Part shown: positions 24,028 through 31,392 of the stretch, one piece after another
Layout of the letters: every line of letters begins with the position of its first letter
How positions within the stretch are numbered: position 1 is the stretch's first letter
Assembly (NCBI GenBank): GCA_021815645.1
Contig: JAKBAB010000004.1
Coordinates: 1 to 51,708, forward strand
Direction of reading: 5' to 3'
Length of the DNA stretch: 51,708 nt
Source of the DNA: Actinomycetes bacterium
GTDB taxonomy: Bacteria > Actinomycetota > Acidimicrobiia > Acidimicrobiales > RAAP-2
Notes under the pieces: generated by a model
The model's input: only the letters and a program-made list of their open reading frames with translations
Told to the model about the DNA's origin: nothing
The model's database searches: none
Translations under genes and position numbers: made by a program

Positions 24028-25560
24028 TTGGACTCTCCCACTAGCGAAGTCGTAGCGCAACGATTGGGCGATCTGGTGCGTCGGCGCAGCCGCGAAACTG
24101 CGTCGTCCCCGTACCTGCTCGACGCCCGAAGCTCTCGCGTCCTGGCCTATGACGACTTGCTAGGTCTTTGCGATGAGCGAGGACGACAGCTGGCCCAGTG
24201 GGGACTGCGCCCGGGCGACCGAGTCGGTCTCATGTTCACTGATCCCCTCGAATTCGCAACGTGGTTCCTCGCAGGCGTAACGGCCGGTCTATGGGTCGCG
24301 CCCCTCGACCCGACTCAGTCCACGGAGCGTCAGCGAACGGTGGAGGACCGTGTTCAAGTATTGGACCTCGACGCGGTGTTGCACGACTTCGGGGGGGGAT
24401 CGTCGGGGACCGGTGACGTTCGAGTAACGACTCGCGTCACGGCGAATGATGCGCCCTCACCGAGTGCTGTTTCCGGCGACGGTGGGGGTGTGATTCTCGC
24501 GTCCTCGGGATCGACCGGCGCACCAAAGATCATCGCCCTCAGTGAGGAGCAGATCCTCACCAACGCGGCGCTGATCGCTCGTCACCACAAACTCACACGG
24601 GTCGATCGAGGATTTAATCCACTGCCGTGGTGGCACGTCAACGCCGAGGTCGTAGGGATTCTCGCGACGTTGAGTGCGGGCGCTTCGCTCGTTATGGACG
24701 ACCGATTTCACCGTACCGGTTTTTGGAAAACTATGAGCGACTACGACGTGACGTGGATAAACGCGGTGCCCGCAATCATCGCCCGGCTCGCCGCCCTCGA
24801 GGACGACGAGAGGGTACCCTCGTCGGTGCGCTTCGTTCGCTCCGCGTCGGCGCCGTTATCACCGGGGTTGGCCCGCGCCTTCGAGGCGGCCACCGGTGTC
24901 ACCGTCGTACAATCCTACGGAATGACCGAGGCCGCCAGTCAGATCTGCGTGAACCCACTCGAGGGTTTGCGAAAGCCCGGCTCGGTGGGCGTACCGGTGG
25001 GGACGTTCGTGCGCGTCGTTGGCGAAGACGGCGAGGGTCCGTTGCTTTCGGGAGTGGTGGGGCGGATCGAAGTTAAGGGCTCCACGGTCATAACCGCGTA
25101 CGAGAGTCCCGAATACGATGATCGATTTGACGTCGAGGGATGGCTGCGCACCGGTGATCTCGGGTACTTCGACGACGACGGTTACCTCTTTATCGCTGGC
25201 CGGGAAGATGACGTCATCAATCGAGGCGGGGAGAAGATCTACCCGATTGAGATCGAAGAGGTCCTTAGTGAGGTGGAGGGAGTCGAGTCGGTGGTGATAT
25301 TGGGCGAAGCGGACGACGTTTTCGGCCAGGTGGTCATAGCGTACGTACAGCCTCGTGACGGTGCGGCCCTCGTTTCCGAAACCGCGCGCGCGTCGCTGCT
25401 AGACGGTCTACGGCGTCGGGCCACGCGGGAGTTGGTTCGCGCTCGACGGCCCAGTGCCTTTCGACTCGTCGAGCGCCTCCCGACGGCGGCCACCGGCAAA
25501 GTTCGCCGGGTGTCGCTTCGGGGGGGCGACGTCGCGGTTGCCTACGAAGAGAACTTCTAG
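24028..25560 (+). CDS. AMP-dependent carboxylate-CoA ligase, oxalyl-CoA synthetase-like
   Basis: This 510-residue adenylate-forming enzyme has the P-loop ASSGSTGAPK (158-167), the A5 motif QSYGMTEAA, the A7 motif WLRTGDLGYFDDDGYLFIAGREDDVINRGGEKIYP and a C-terminal catalytic lysine in TAATGKVRR. The middle region (GFNPLPWWHVNAEVVGILATL, FWKTMSDYDVTWINAVPAIIARL, VRFVRSASAPLSPGL) is closest to oxalate-CoA ligases (AAE3/Pcs60), which act on very small acids; WW replaces their usual LF before the key His. A small acid such as sulfolactate or a derivative is therefore a plausible substrate (inference). Start is TTG 24028, seven bases after AAGG. Confidence 0.92.
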   Translation: MDSPTSEVVAQRLGDLVRRRSRETASSPYLLDARSSRVLAYDDLLGLCDERGRQLAQWGLRPGDRVGLMFTDPLEFATWFLAGVTAGLWVAPLDPTQSTERQRTVEDRVQVLDLDAVLHDFGGGSSGTGDVRVTTRVTANDAPSPSAVSGDGGGVILASSGSTGAPKIIALSEEQILTNAALIARHHKLTRVDRGFNPLPWWHVNAEVVGILATLSAGASLVMDDRFHRTGFWKTMSDYDVTWINAVPAIIARLAALEDDERVPSSVRFVRSASAPLSPGLARAFEAATGVTVVQSYGMTEAASQICVNPLEGLRKPGSVGVPVGTFVRVVGEDGEGPLLSGVVGRIEVKGSTVITAYESPEYDDRFDVEGWLRTGDLGYFDDDGYLFIAGREDDVINRGGEKIYPIEIEEVLSEVEGVESVVILGEADDVFGQVVIAYVQPRDGAALVSETARASLLDGLRRRATRELVRARRPSAFRLVERLPTAATGKVRRVSLRGGDVAVAYEENF

Positions 25561-25571
25561 CGCGCGGAGCG

Positions 25572-26834
25572 ATGGTGTCGTCAGCGCAGTCGGGTCAGTC
25601 ACAGCCCCCCACGGTGAACGGCCCGTCGGGCACGCGCCAACGGCTCGACCACGTCGACGCCATGCGACCAATAAAACAAGTCGCAGTCATCTCGACGCAC
25701 GCCCTCATCTTCTTTTCGCCGCTGTCGACTAGTTTCTTAGCCGCGAGTCTGCTAACACTGACTCACTTTTCGAGAAACGCGTTCCTTTTCGTGTCCGCGT
25801 GCATGCTGGCCTACAGCTACCGTGACCAGACGGCGGTGGCGTTGGGTCACTACTGGCGCCGCCGCTTCGTGGCGGTGGGCCTCGTGTACTTGGTGTGGAC
25901 GTTGATCTACTTTCCGGTAGCGTCGATGACACCGACCTCGACTTTTCCCTACTACTCGCTGGCGTGGTCATCGCTCGCCAGTACGAAAGGGCTGCACAAC
26001 CTCCTGTTCGCAACGGCGACCGGTTACTACCACCTCTACTTCTTGCTGGTTCTCCTCGAGTTTTACGTGGTTTTCCCCTACGTCTTCGCCTTGATTCGTA
26101 GGTACCGCCGCTCCCACCTGTGGATCGTGGTGGGAGCACTGGTGTGGCAGCTCGCCTACCCCGCGCTGGTTCGTCGGGGCTGGCTGGGCTTCGTCATGCC
26201 AGCCAAAGTCGAGACGCGTCTCATTACTTCCTACCCCTTATACCTTTTGGGTGGGGTGGTTGCGGCCTTTTACTTAGAGCAGTTCCACGATTTCGTGGTC
26301 CGACATCGCCGGGGGTTACTCTTGGCGACCGCGTTGTGCGGCGCCGCGGCGTTGACGTTGGACTACCTTTCGCGCGTCACTCACGATCTGCCACTGTTAC
26401 TCGTGCCCGGCGGTGATCCCTTCGCCGCACTGGTCGTGCCCTACGACGTGGGAGCAATCGTGGCGGTCTACCTGCTCGGGGTCTACCTCGTGGCACCGGG
26501 CCGAGGTGCGCGCACCCGCGCCATTACTCGATCGGGTTCGGAAGCCGCTTACGGTATCTACGTATCTCAGTTGATCTGGATCATTTTCTTGCACCGGTGG
26601 GCGTACGAGTGGGGCCTCCTCGCGGCGGTGCCGTGGCTCGCGAGCACCCTTTTCGCGGTGGCCTTCGCCTACGGCGCGGGGTGGCTGTTCAGCGCCGTGG
26701 TCGCGCGCACGCCCTTCGCGCGCGCCCTCGTGGGCAGGAGCCGCCAGTCGTGGGCGACGCTGCTCCCGCGTTGGGGCGAGATAAGGGCCCACGACGACGT
26801 CGGAGAAGGTCCTCTCAATATGACGGACGTGTGA
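25572..26834 (+). CDS. integral-membrane acyltransferase (acyltransferase family 3)
   Basis: The 420-residue protein has about ten hydrophobic segments and the Acyl_transf_3 layout: RLDHVDAMRPIKQVAVISTHALIFF (the conserved D-x-R...H region in the first helix), FSRNAFLFVSACMLAYSY, YYHLYFLLVLLEFYVVFPYVF, and a late SGSEAAYGIYVSQLIWIIFLHRW. OafA/YrhL-type enzymes transfer acyl groups, usually acetyl or succinyl, to sugars or lipids at the membrane. A glutamine- and proline-rich cytoplasmic N-terminus of about 25 residues precedes helix 1. It starts 11 bases after the ligase gene and probably ends the operon; it may use the CoA thioester the ligase makes (inference). Confidence 0.9.
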   Translation: MVSSAQSGQSQPPTVNGPSGTRQRLDHVDAMRPIKQVAVISTHALIFFSPLSTSFLAASLLTLTHFSRNAFLFVSACMLAYSYRDQTAVALGHYWRRRFVAVGLVYLVWTLIYFPVASMTPTSTFPYYSLAWSSLASTKGLHNLLFATATGYYHLYFLLVLLEFYVVFPYVFALIRRYRRSHLWIVVGALVWQLAYPALVRRGWLGFVMPAKVETRLITSYPLYLLGGVVAAFYLEQFHDFVVRHRRGLLLATALCGAAALTLDYLSRVTHDLPLLLVPGGDPFAALVVPYDVGAIVAVYLLGVYLVAPGRGARTRAITRSGSEAAYGIYVSQLIWIIFLHRWAYEWGLLAAVPWLASTLFAVAFAYGAGWLFSAVVARTPFARALVGRSRQSWATLLPRWGEIRAHDDVGEGPLNMTDV

Positions 26835-26859
26835 GGGCACCTTTATCTCGAGTGGTCAC

Positions 26860-26882
26860 GACTACGATAGAAGGTCGTAGTC
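26860..26882. promoter_or_regulatory. dyad operator over the -10 box of the ClC gene
   Basis: GACTACGA (26860-26867) and TCGTAGTC (26875-26882) form a perfect eight-base inverted repeat with a seven-base spacer. It contains TACGAT (26863-26868), a good -10 box, so a bound repressor would block transcription. It might alternatively act as a hairpin after the acyltransferase gene; there is no T tract. Confidence 0.55.
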
Positions 26883-26897
26883 AAGGTGAGAGAGAAC

Positions 26898-28289
26898 GTG
26901 GTCCCATCGAGCGGCGACAGTGAGCGCCAGCGCATTCCCCAGCCGCTCATAAAGCGTCGTATGGCCTCGGGGCGCGGCGCGATGGAACAGCCCAACGTCA
27001 CCCACGACGGCGAGGCCCGACTCACGCCACGGTTCTGGCTCGCCCTAGTCGTCACGGGGATCGTCACCGGTCTCTTCGGTGACTTTTTGATGTGGGTGCT
27101 GGCCATCTTCGAAGGACTGGCCTTTCACTACCGATCGGGCAGTTTTCAAAACGCCGTGGCGGCCGTATCGCGAGAGCGGCGCATCACTATGATCGCCATC
27201 GCGGGGGTCGTCGGTGCCATTTCGTGGTACCTGATCCGACGGTATCTGCGCCACGAAACCTCCGAAATTGACCACGCCGTGTGGAACGGCGACGGGGAAC
27301 TCTCACCGCGGCGCTGCCTGCTTACGTCGGTCGTGTCCGAAGTGGTGATCGGTATGGGCGCCTCGATCGGACGAGAAGCCGCACCGAAGCTCATGGGGGG
27401 CGCGTCGGGGAGTGTGCTCGCGCACTGGTTCGCCCTTACGCCAGCGCAGAAGCGACTCCTGGTGGCCTGCGGGGGCGGAGCCGGTCTCGCGGCGGTCTAC
27501 AACGTTCCGCTCGGGGGAGCGCTCTTTACGGCCGAAATTCTTTACGGCAGTCTCACGCTGCCCGTAGTGCTGCCGGCGTTGGCGACTTCAATGATCGCCA
27601 CCGCGGTCGCGTGGGTCTACTTGCCCACGACCGCTACCTACACCGACATCATTAATTACCGCTTTACGAACTCCATCATGGTCTGGTCGGTGCTAGCGGG
27701 CGTGGTGATCGGACTACTCGCCGTCTTCTACGTTCGTCTTATCGGATGGGTATCGCATCACCGCGCACGCGGGAAGCAGATACTTTGGGCTATGCCCATC
27801 GCTTTTTTGCTGGTGGGCGTGGCGGGGTTGTGGTACCCACAACTCTTCGGCAACGGCAAGGACATGGCCCACGAGGCGTTTTTGGGTGTAGGCGGCGCCG
27901 GACTTCTCTTCGCTCTCTTCGCCCTGAAACCGTTCGTGACGGCGCTGACGTTGGGTAGTGGCGGTTCCGGGGGGCTCTTCACGCCATTTTTGAGTACCGG
28001 GGCCGTACTCGGCGGCTTTCTGGGCATTGTTTGGTCCCACTTGTGGCCGGGTACTGCGGTGGGCGCGTTCGCGCTCATCGGGGCTTCGGCGATGATTGGC
28101 GCCGCGATGCAGGCCCCCCTCGTGGGTCTCGTTCTCGTGCTGGAACTGACGCACGTGGGCTTCGCGATCACCGTGCCGATGATGGTCGCGACCGTAATCG
28201 CGACCGTCATCGTTCGCCAGATTGACGGCTACTCCATCTATTCGGCTCGGCTTGATCAGCACCCGGCGGTGAGCGCCGAGGGTCCCTGA
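26898..28289 (+). CDS. ClC-family chloride channel/transporter with channel-like inner gate
   Basis: From GTG 26898, preceded by AAGGTGAG, the protein has 463 residues and about ten to twelve membrane segments. GASIGREAAPKL carries the external gating glutamate (Glu160). In YNVPLGGALFTAEIL the position of the inner proton glutamate (E203 of ClC-ec1) is isoleucine (Ile214), as in channel-type ClCs with valine there. The GSGIP serine motif is not recognisable; the aligned area reads HETSEIDHAVWNGDGE. GGLFTPFLSTGA matches the GIFAP region and GYSIYSARL the YSAIL tyrosine (Tyr448). Anion flux is likely, proton coupling doubtful. GTG 26886 and two later ATGs are alternative starts. Confidence 0.9.
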   Translation: MVPSSGDSERQRIPQPLIKRRMASGRGAMEQPNVTHDGEARLTPRFWLALVVTGIVTGLFGDFLMWVLAIFEGLAFHYRSGSFQNAVAAVSRERRITMIAIAGVVGAISWYLIRRYLRHETSEIDHAVWNGDGELSPRRCLLTSVVSEVVIGMGASIGREAAPKLMGGASGSVLAHWFALTPAQKRLLVACGGGAGLAAVYNVPLGGALFTAEILYGSLTLPVVLPALATSMIATAVAWVYLPTTATYTDIINYRFTNSIMVWSVLAGVVIGLLAVFYVRLIGWVSHHRARGKQILWAMPIAFLLVGVAGLWYPQLFGNGKDMAHEAFLGVGGAGLLFALFALKPFVTALTLGSGGSGGLFTPFLSTGAVLGGFLGIVWSHLWPGTAVGAFALIGASAMIGAAMQAPLVGLVLVLELTHVGFAITVPMMVATVIATVIVRQIDGYSIYSARLDQHPAVSAEGP

Positions 28290-28300
28290 GGGCGCCGCCG

Positions 28301-29308
28301 GTGAGCGAGTCTCCGCTGCCACGGCGCGACGATTCCCCCCGCGCGGCGGTCGTTCGCCGAGCCACCTCCGCCGAATGGTTCGCCGTGCGCGCGATTCGCT
28401 TAGAGGCCCTCGCTGATACCCCTGACGCGTACGGCGAGACGCTCGACACTGCCCAAAAGATCTCTGACGATGAGTGGCGAAATAACCTCGACAACCGCTT
28501 CTACGTGTGCGCGTTCGTTGACGACACGGCCGTCGGCTTAGCCTCGGGGGGAGAGAACGACAACTTCCCCGGTACTGAGTGGCTCTACGGAATGTACGTG
28601 ACACCGACGTACCGCGGTAGTGCTGTGGCGCAACAACTGGTGGAAGCCGTCGTCGCTCGCGCGCGCCAGCGCGGCGCCGACGCTCTCTACCTTCAAGTCA
28701 CCTTGAGCGTGGAGCGGGCCGTCGCCTTTTACCAGAAGTTGGGTTTCGTAGAGACGGGCGAGTGCCGCCAGATGGAGCGTGACGCCACCCTAGAACTGGC
28801 CCTCATGCGTCTGCCCCTCGAGTCGTGGCGCGTCGCGCCAGTCGCCTCCGGTGAGCTACACGAACTGCGACGACGCGTACTGCGGGGGGGTCGCGTCGGG
28901 GCGTTGGTGAGCGAGCCGCGTGACGACGACCCTTCGACGCTCAACCTGGCGGGGCACCTCGGAGACGAGTTGATCGCGTGCGCTTCTTTCTACCGCTCTT
29001 CGGGACTCGACCGCGCCCCCCTGTCGAGCTATCAACTGAGATTCATGGCCGTAGACGAACGTCACCAGGGGCGGGGCTTCGGCGAACGGCTGCTCCGCGA
29101 CGGTGAGCGGCGCCTCGCCGAGGGGGGAGTTCAGCTGCTTTGGGCCAAAGCCCGCGATTCGGCCCTGGGTTTCTACGAGCGAACCGGGTGGAGTGCGCTT
29201 GAGGGATCGCAACACCGAAGCGCCGAGACGGACCTACCCCACACGGTCGTGCTCAAGTGGCTCGCGAGCGAGGTGTCCCTCGGGGGCGTGGGCGACGAAG
29301 TAAAATAG
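28301..29308 (+). CDS. tandem-GNAT acetyltransferase
   Basis: The 335-residue protein contains two GNAT domains. The first (about 15-175) has EWFAVRAIRLEALADTPDAYGETL, a RimI-like opening, WLYGMYVTPTYRGSAVAQQLV with an altered acetyl-CoA loop, and VAFYQKLGFVETGECRQMERD. The second (about 180-330) has LRRRVLRGGRV and LRFMAVDERHQGRGFGERLL with an intact RGFG loop, then LGFYERTGW. The intact loop in the second half suggests it is the catalytic one (inference); the first may bind substrate. Its ligand is unknown. It begins 11 bases after the ClC gene. Confidence 0.9.
   Translation: MSESPLPRRDDSPRAAVVRRATSAEWFAVRAIRLEALADTPDAYGETLDTAQKISDDEWRNNLDNRFYVCAFVDDTAVGLASGGENDNFPGTEWLYGMYVTPTYRGSAVAQQLVEAVVARARQRGADALYLQVTLSVERAVAFYQKLGFVETGECRQMERDATLELALMRLPLESWRVAPVASGELHELRRRVLRGGRVGALVSEPRDDDPSTLNLAGHLGDELIACASFYRSSGLDRAPLSSYQLRFMAVDERHQGRGFGERLLRDGERRLAEGGVQLLWAKARDSALGFYERTGWSALEGSQHRSAETDLPHTVVLKWLASEVSLGGVGDEVK
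29301..29306 (+). promoter_or_regulatory. -10 box TAAAAT, leaderless start for DUF3048 gene
   Basis: TAAAAT is followed by six bases and GTG 29313, overlapping the end of the tandem-GNAT gene. The DUF3048 gene therefore probably has its own promoter. Confidence 0.6.
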
Positions 29309-29312
29309 TTGC

Positions 29313-30323
29313 GTGCGGCGGCTGGTGACTCTAGTCGTCTTCGCTCTCGTGGTGGCTCTTGGCGCCCGGTACTACAGCGACCACAACGGCGCGTCCGCGA
29401 CCTCGGGTTTGACGCCCACGACGACTACGATCGCCCCGCACTACCCCACGGCACCGCTCACCGGGTTGGCCGATCCCTCGGGGGTTTCGCAGCGTCGCCC
29501 GGCGCTCACCATAAAGATTGAGAACACGCCCGAAGCTTTGCCCCAGTGGGGCGTCGACCAGGCCGACGTCGTTTACGAAGAGATCGTTAACGGCGGAATT
29601 ACCCGCCTGGCGGCAGTCTTCAACTCCCACGCTCCCCCCAAAGTGGGCCCCGTGCGTTCCGTTCGCCCCACCGACACCCAAGTGGTCTACCCACTGGGGG
29701 GACTGTTCGCGTTTTCCGGTGGGGCTCCCTACGCTCTCAAGTCCATCGCGGCGGCCCCCGTTAAATTGATTGACGAGAGTACCGCGGGCGACGCCATGTA
29801 CCGTGACCCGCGGCTCCTCGCACCGCACAATCTCTTCGCCCGCGCTCCCTTGTTGTTCGCCCAGTCCGGTACGCCCACCCCTCCGCCGGCGCTGTTTCAC
29901 TACCGCCCCACCCACTCGGCGTCCGTCGGGAGCGTGGTGTCGCGCGTGGTCGTGGGGTTCCCGAGTATCTATCCGGTGACTTGGACGTGGAACGGCGCGA
30001 CCCACTCCTTCGATCGCACGCTCTTCGGACGGCCCGACTTAACTGGAACGGGAGTGCGCGAGTCCCCCCAGAACGTGATTGTCATGTTCGTCAATTACGT
30101 CAACGGTGTGGGCACCATGGCTTCGTACGCCAACCTACAGGGCACCGGAACTGCGGCGGTCTTTAGCGGCGGACGCGAACTGCGTGGGACGTGGGCGCGC
30201 GGTCCGTCGCCGTCGGACGTGATTACCTACTCCAGTTACGCGGGCCAGCCCATCGAATTGACCCCGGGACAGACCTGGGTCGAGCTACTTAACGTCGGCG
30301 CGACTCTCACCGTCACGCCCTAG
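29313..30323 (+). CDS. DUF3048 (YerB-like) secreted or membrane-anchored protein
   Basis: The 336-residue protein starts with a short hydrophobic segment (LVTLVVFALVVALGARYY) followed by a Thr/Pro linker and the DUF3048 domain: PLTGLADPSGVSQRRPALTIKIENTPEALPQWGVDQADVVYEEIVNGGITRLAAVF, PPKVGPVRSVRPTD, LFAFSGGAP, and a C-terminal NVIVMFVNYVNG and GQTWVELL. The B. subtilis relative YerB is a lipoprotein of unknown function; here there is no lipobox cysteine, so anchoring would be by the N-terminal helix. The family sits outside the membrane and has been linked only loosely to the cell envelope. Confidence 0.93.
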   Translation: MRRLVTLVVFALVVALGARYYSDHNGASATSGLTPTTTTIAPHYPTAPLTGLADPSGVSQRRPALTIKIENTPEALPQWGVDQADVVYEEIVNGGITRLAAVFNSHAPPKVGPVRSVRPTDTQVVYPLGGLFAFSGGAPYALKSIAAAPVKLIDESTAGDAMYRDPRLLAPHNLFARAPLLFAQSGTPTPPPALFHYRPTHSASVGSVVSRVVVGFPSIYPVTWTWNGATHSFDRTLFGRPDLTGTGVRESPQNVIVMFVNYVNGVGTMASYANLQGTGTAAVFSGGRELRGTWARGPSPSDVITYSSYAGQPIELTPGQTWVELLNVGATLTVTP

Positions 30324-30381
30324 CTGCTCGACGCGTAGCCGCGACGTTAGGGTGGTGGTCGAGCGCGAAGGGTGGTACGCG

Positions 30382-31392
30382 GTGACACGAATCGGAAACC
30401 TCTACGGATCGGACGCGACGTTTCTCGGAGTTCCCGGCGCCGACCCCGACGTGGTCAGTCAGTGGGCTTCGTCGAAGGCGGTCATCGTCGGAGCCCCCTT
30501 CGACGGGGGTACGTCGCACCGACCGGGCGCCCGCTTCGGACCCTACGCCATGCGCACCACGGACTATCTACCCCACGACGGGCGCCGCCCCAGCCTGGCG
30601 CTCGGGGTCGACCCCTTGGTCGAACTCGCCGTGGTGGACCTAGGGGACGTCGTGATGCCATCGGGGGAGACCGAGCGTTCCCTGGCCGCCCTCGAAGCTC
30701 GAGTGAGCGAGGTCGCGCGAGCCGGGGTCCTGCCCGTCGTGCTGGGCGGGGATCACACGATTGCGCTGGCCGACGTGACGGGGGTAGCGCACCACGTCGG
30801 CTTCGGGCGCGTGGCGGTCATCCACTTCGACGCGCACGCCGACACCGGGGAGAGTCAGATGGGTTCGCTCTACGGCCACGGCACTCCGATGCGCCGTCTG
30901 ATTGAGTCGGGGGCTTGTCGCGGGGACCGATTCATTCAAATCGGCCTGCGCGGTTACTGGCCCGAGCCCGAGACGCTCGCGTGGATGGCCGAGCAGCGAA
31001 TGCGCTCCTTCGAGATGAGCGAAATTGTCGCGCGGGGCCTCGACGGGGTTCTCGACGAGGCGCTCGCCTTGGCCCGAGACGACTGCGACGCGATTTTTCT
31101 CTCGGTGGACGTAGACGTGGTGGACCCGGGCGCGGCCCCGGGTACGGGCACGCCAGAACCGGGGGGACTGTCTTCGCGCCAGCTACTCGACGCCGTTCGG
31201 CGAATCGCCATGGAGGTTCCCCTGGCCGGAGTCGACGTCGTGGAGGTGGCTCCACCGTACGACCACGCCGAAGTTACCGCCTACTTAGGGGGCCGAATCG
31301 TTCTCGAAGCACTCTCGGGAGTCGCGTGGCGAAAGCGGCGCGAAAGCGGCGCCGTAACGCGCCTTCCCAGTGATCCCCTGCTATCGAATTAG
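30382..31392 (+). CDS. speB: agmatinase-like ureohydrolase
   Basis: This is an arginase-superfamily hydrolase with binuclear Mn site: VLGGDHTIAL (His), HFDAHADTGE (Asp, His, Asp) and LSVDVDVVDPGAAPGTGTPEPGG (Asp, Asp). IVGAPFDGGTSHRPGARFGPYAMR and YGHGTPMRRLIESGA are agmatinase-like; the agmatinase subgroup turns agmatine into putrescine and urea, but relatives act on other guanidino compounds. Counted from GTG 30382 it has 336 residues; AAGGG lies nine bases upstream and a -10-like TAGGGT (30348-30353) would place the transcript start at about 30360, so GTG 30352 is less likely. Its stop overlaps that of the convergent decarboxylase. Confidence 0.93.
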   Translation: MTRIGNLYGSDATFLGVPGADPDVVSQWASSKAVIVGAPFDGGTSHRPGARFGPYAMRTTDYLPHDGRRPSLALGVDPLVELAVVDLGDVVMPSGETERSLAALEARVSEVARAGVLPVVLGGDHTIALADVTGVAHHVGFGRVAVIHFDAHADTGESQMGSLYGHGTPMRRLIESGACRGDRFIQIGLRGYWPEPETLAWMAEQRMRSFEMSEIVARGLDGVLDEALALARDDCDAIFLSVDVDVVDPGAAPGTGTPEPGGLSSRQLLDAVRRIAMEVPLAGVDVVEVAPPYDHAEVTAYLGGRIVLEALSGVAWRKRRESGAVTRLPSDPLLSN

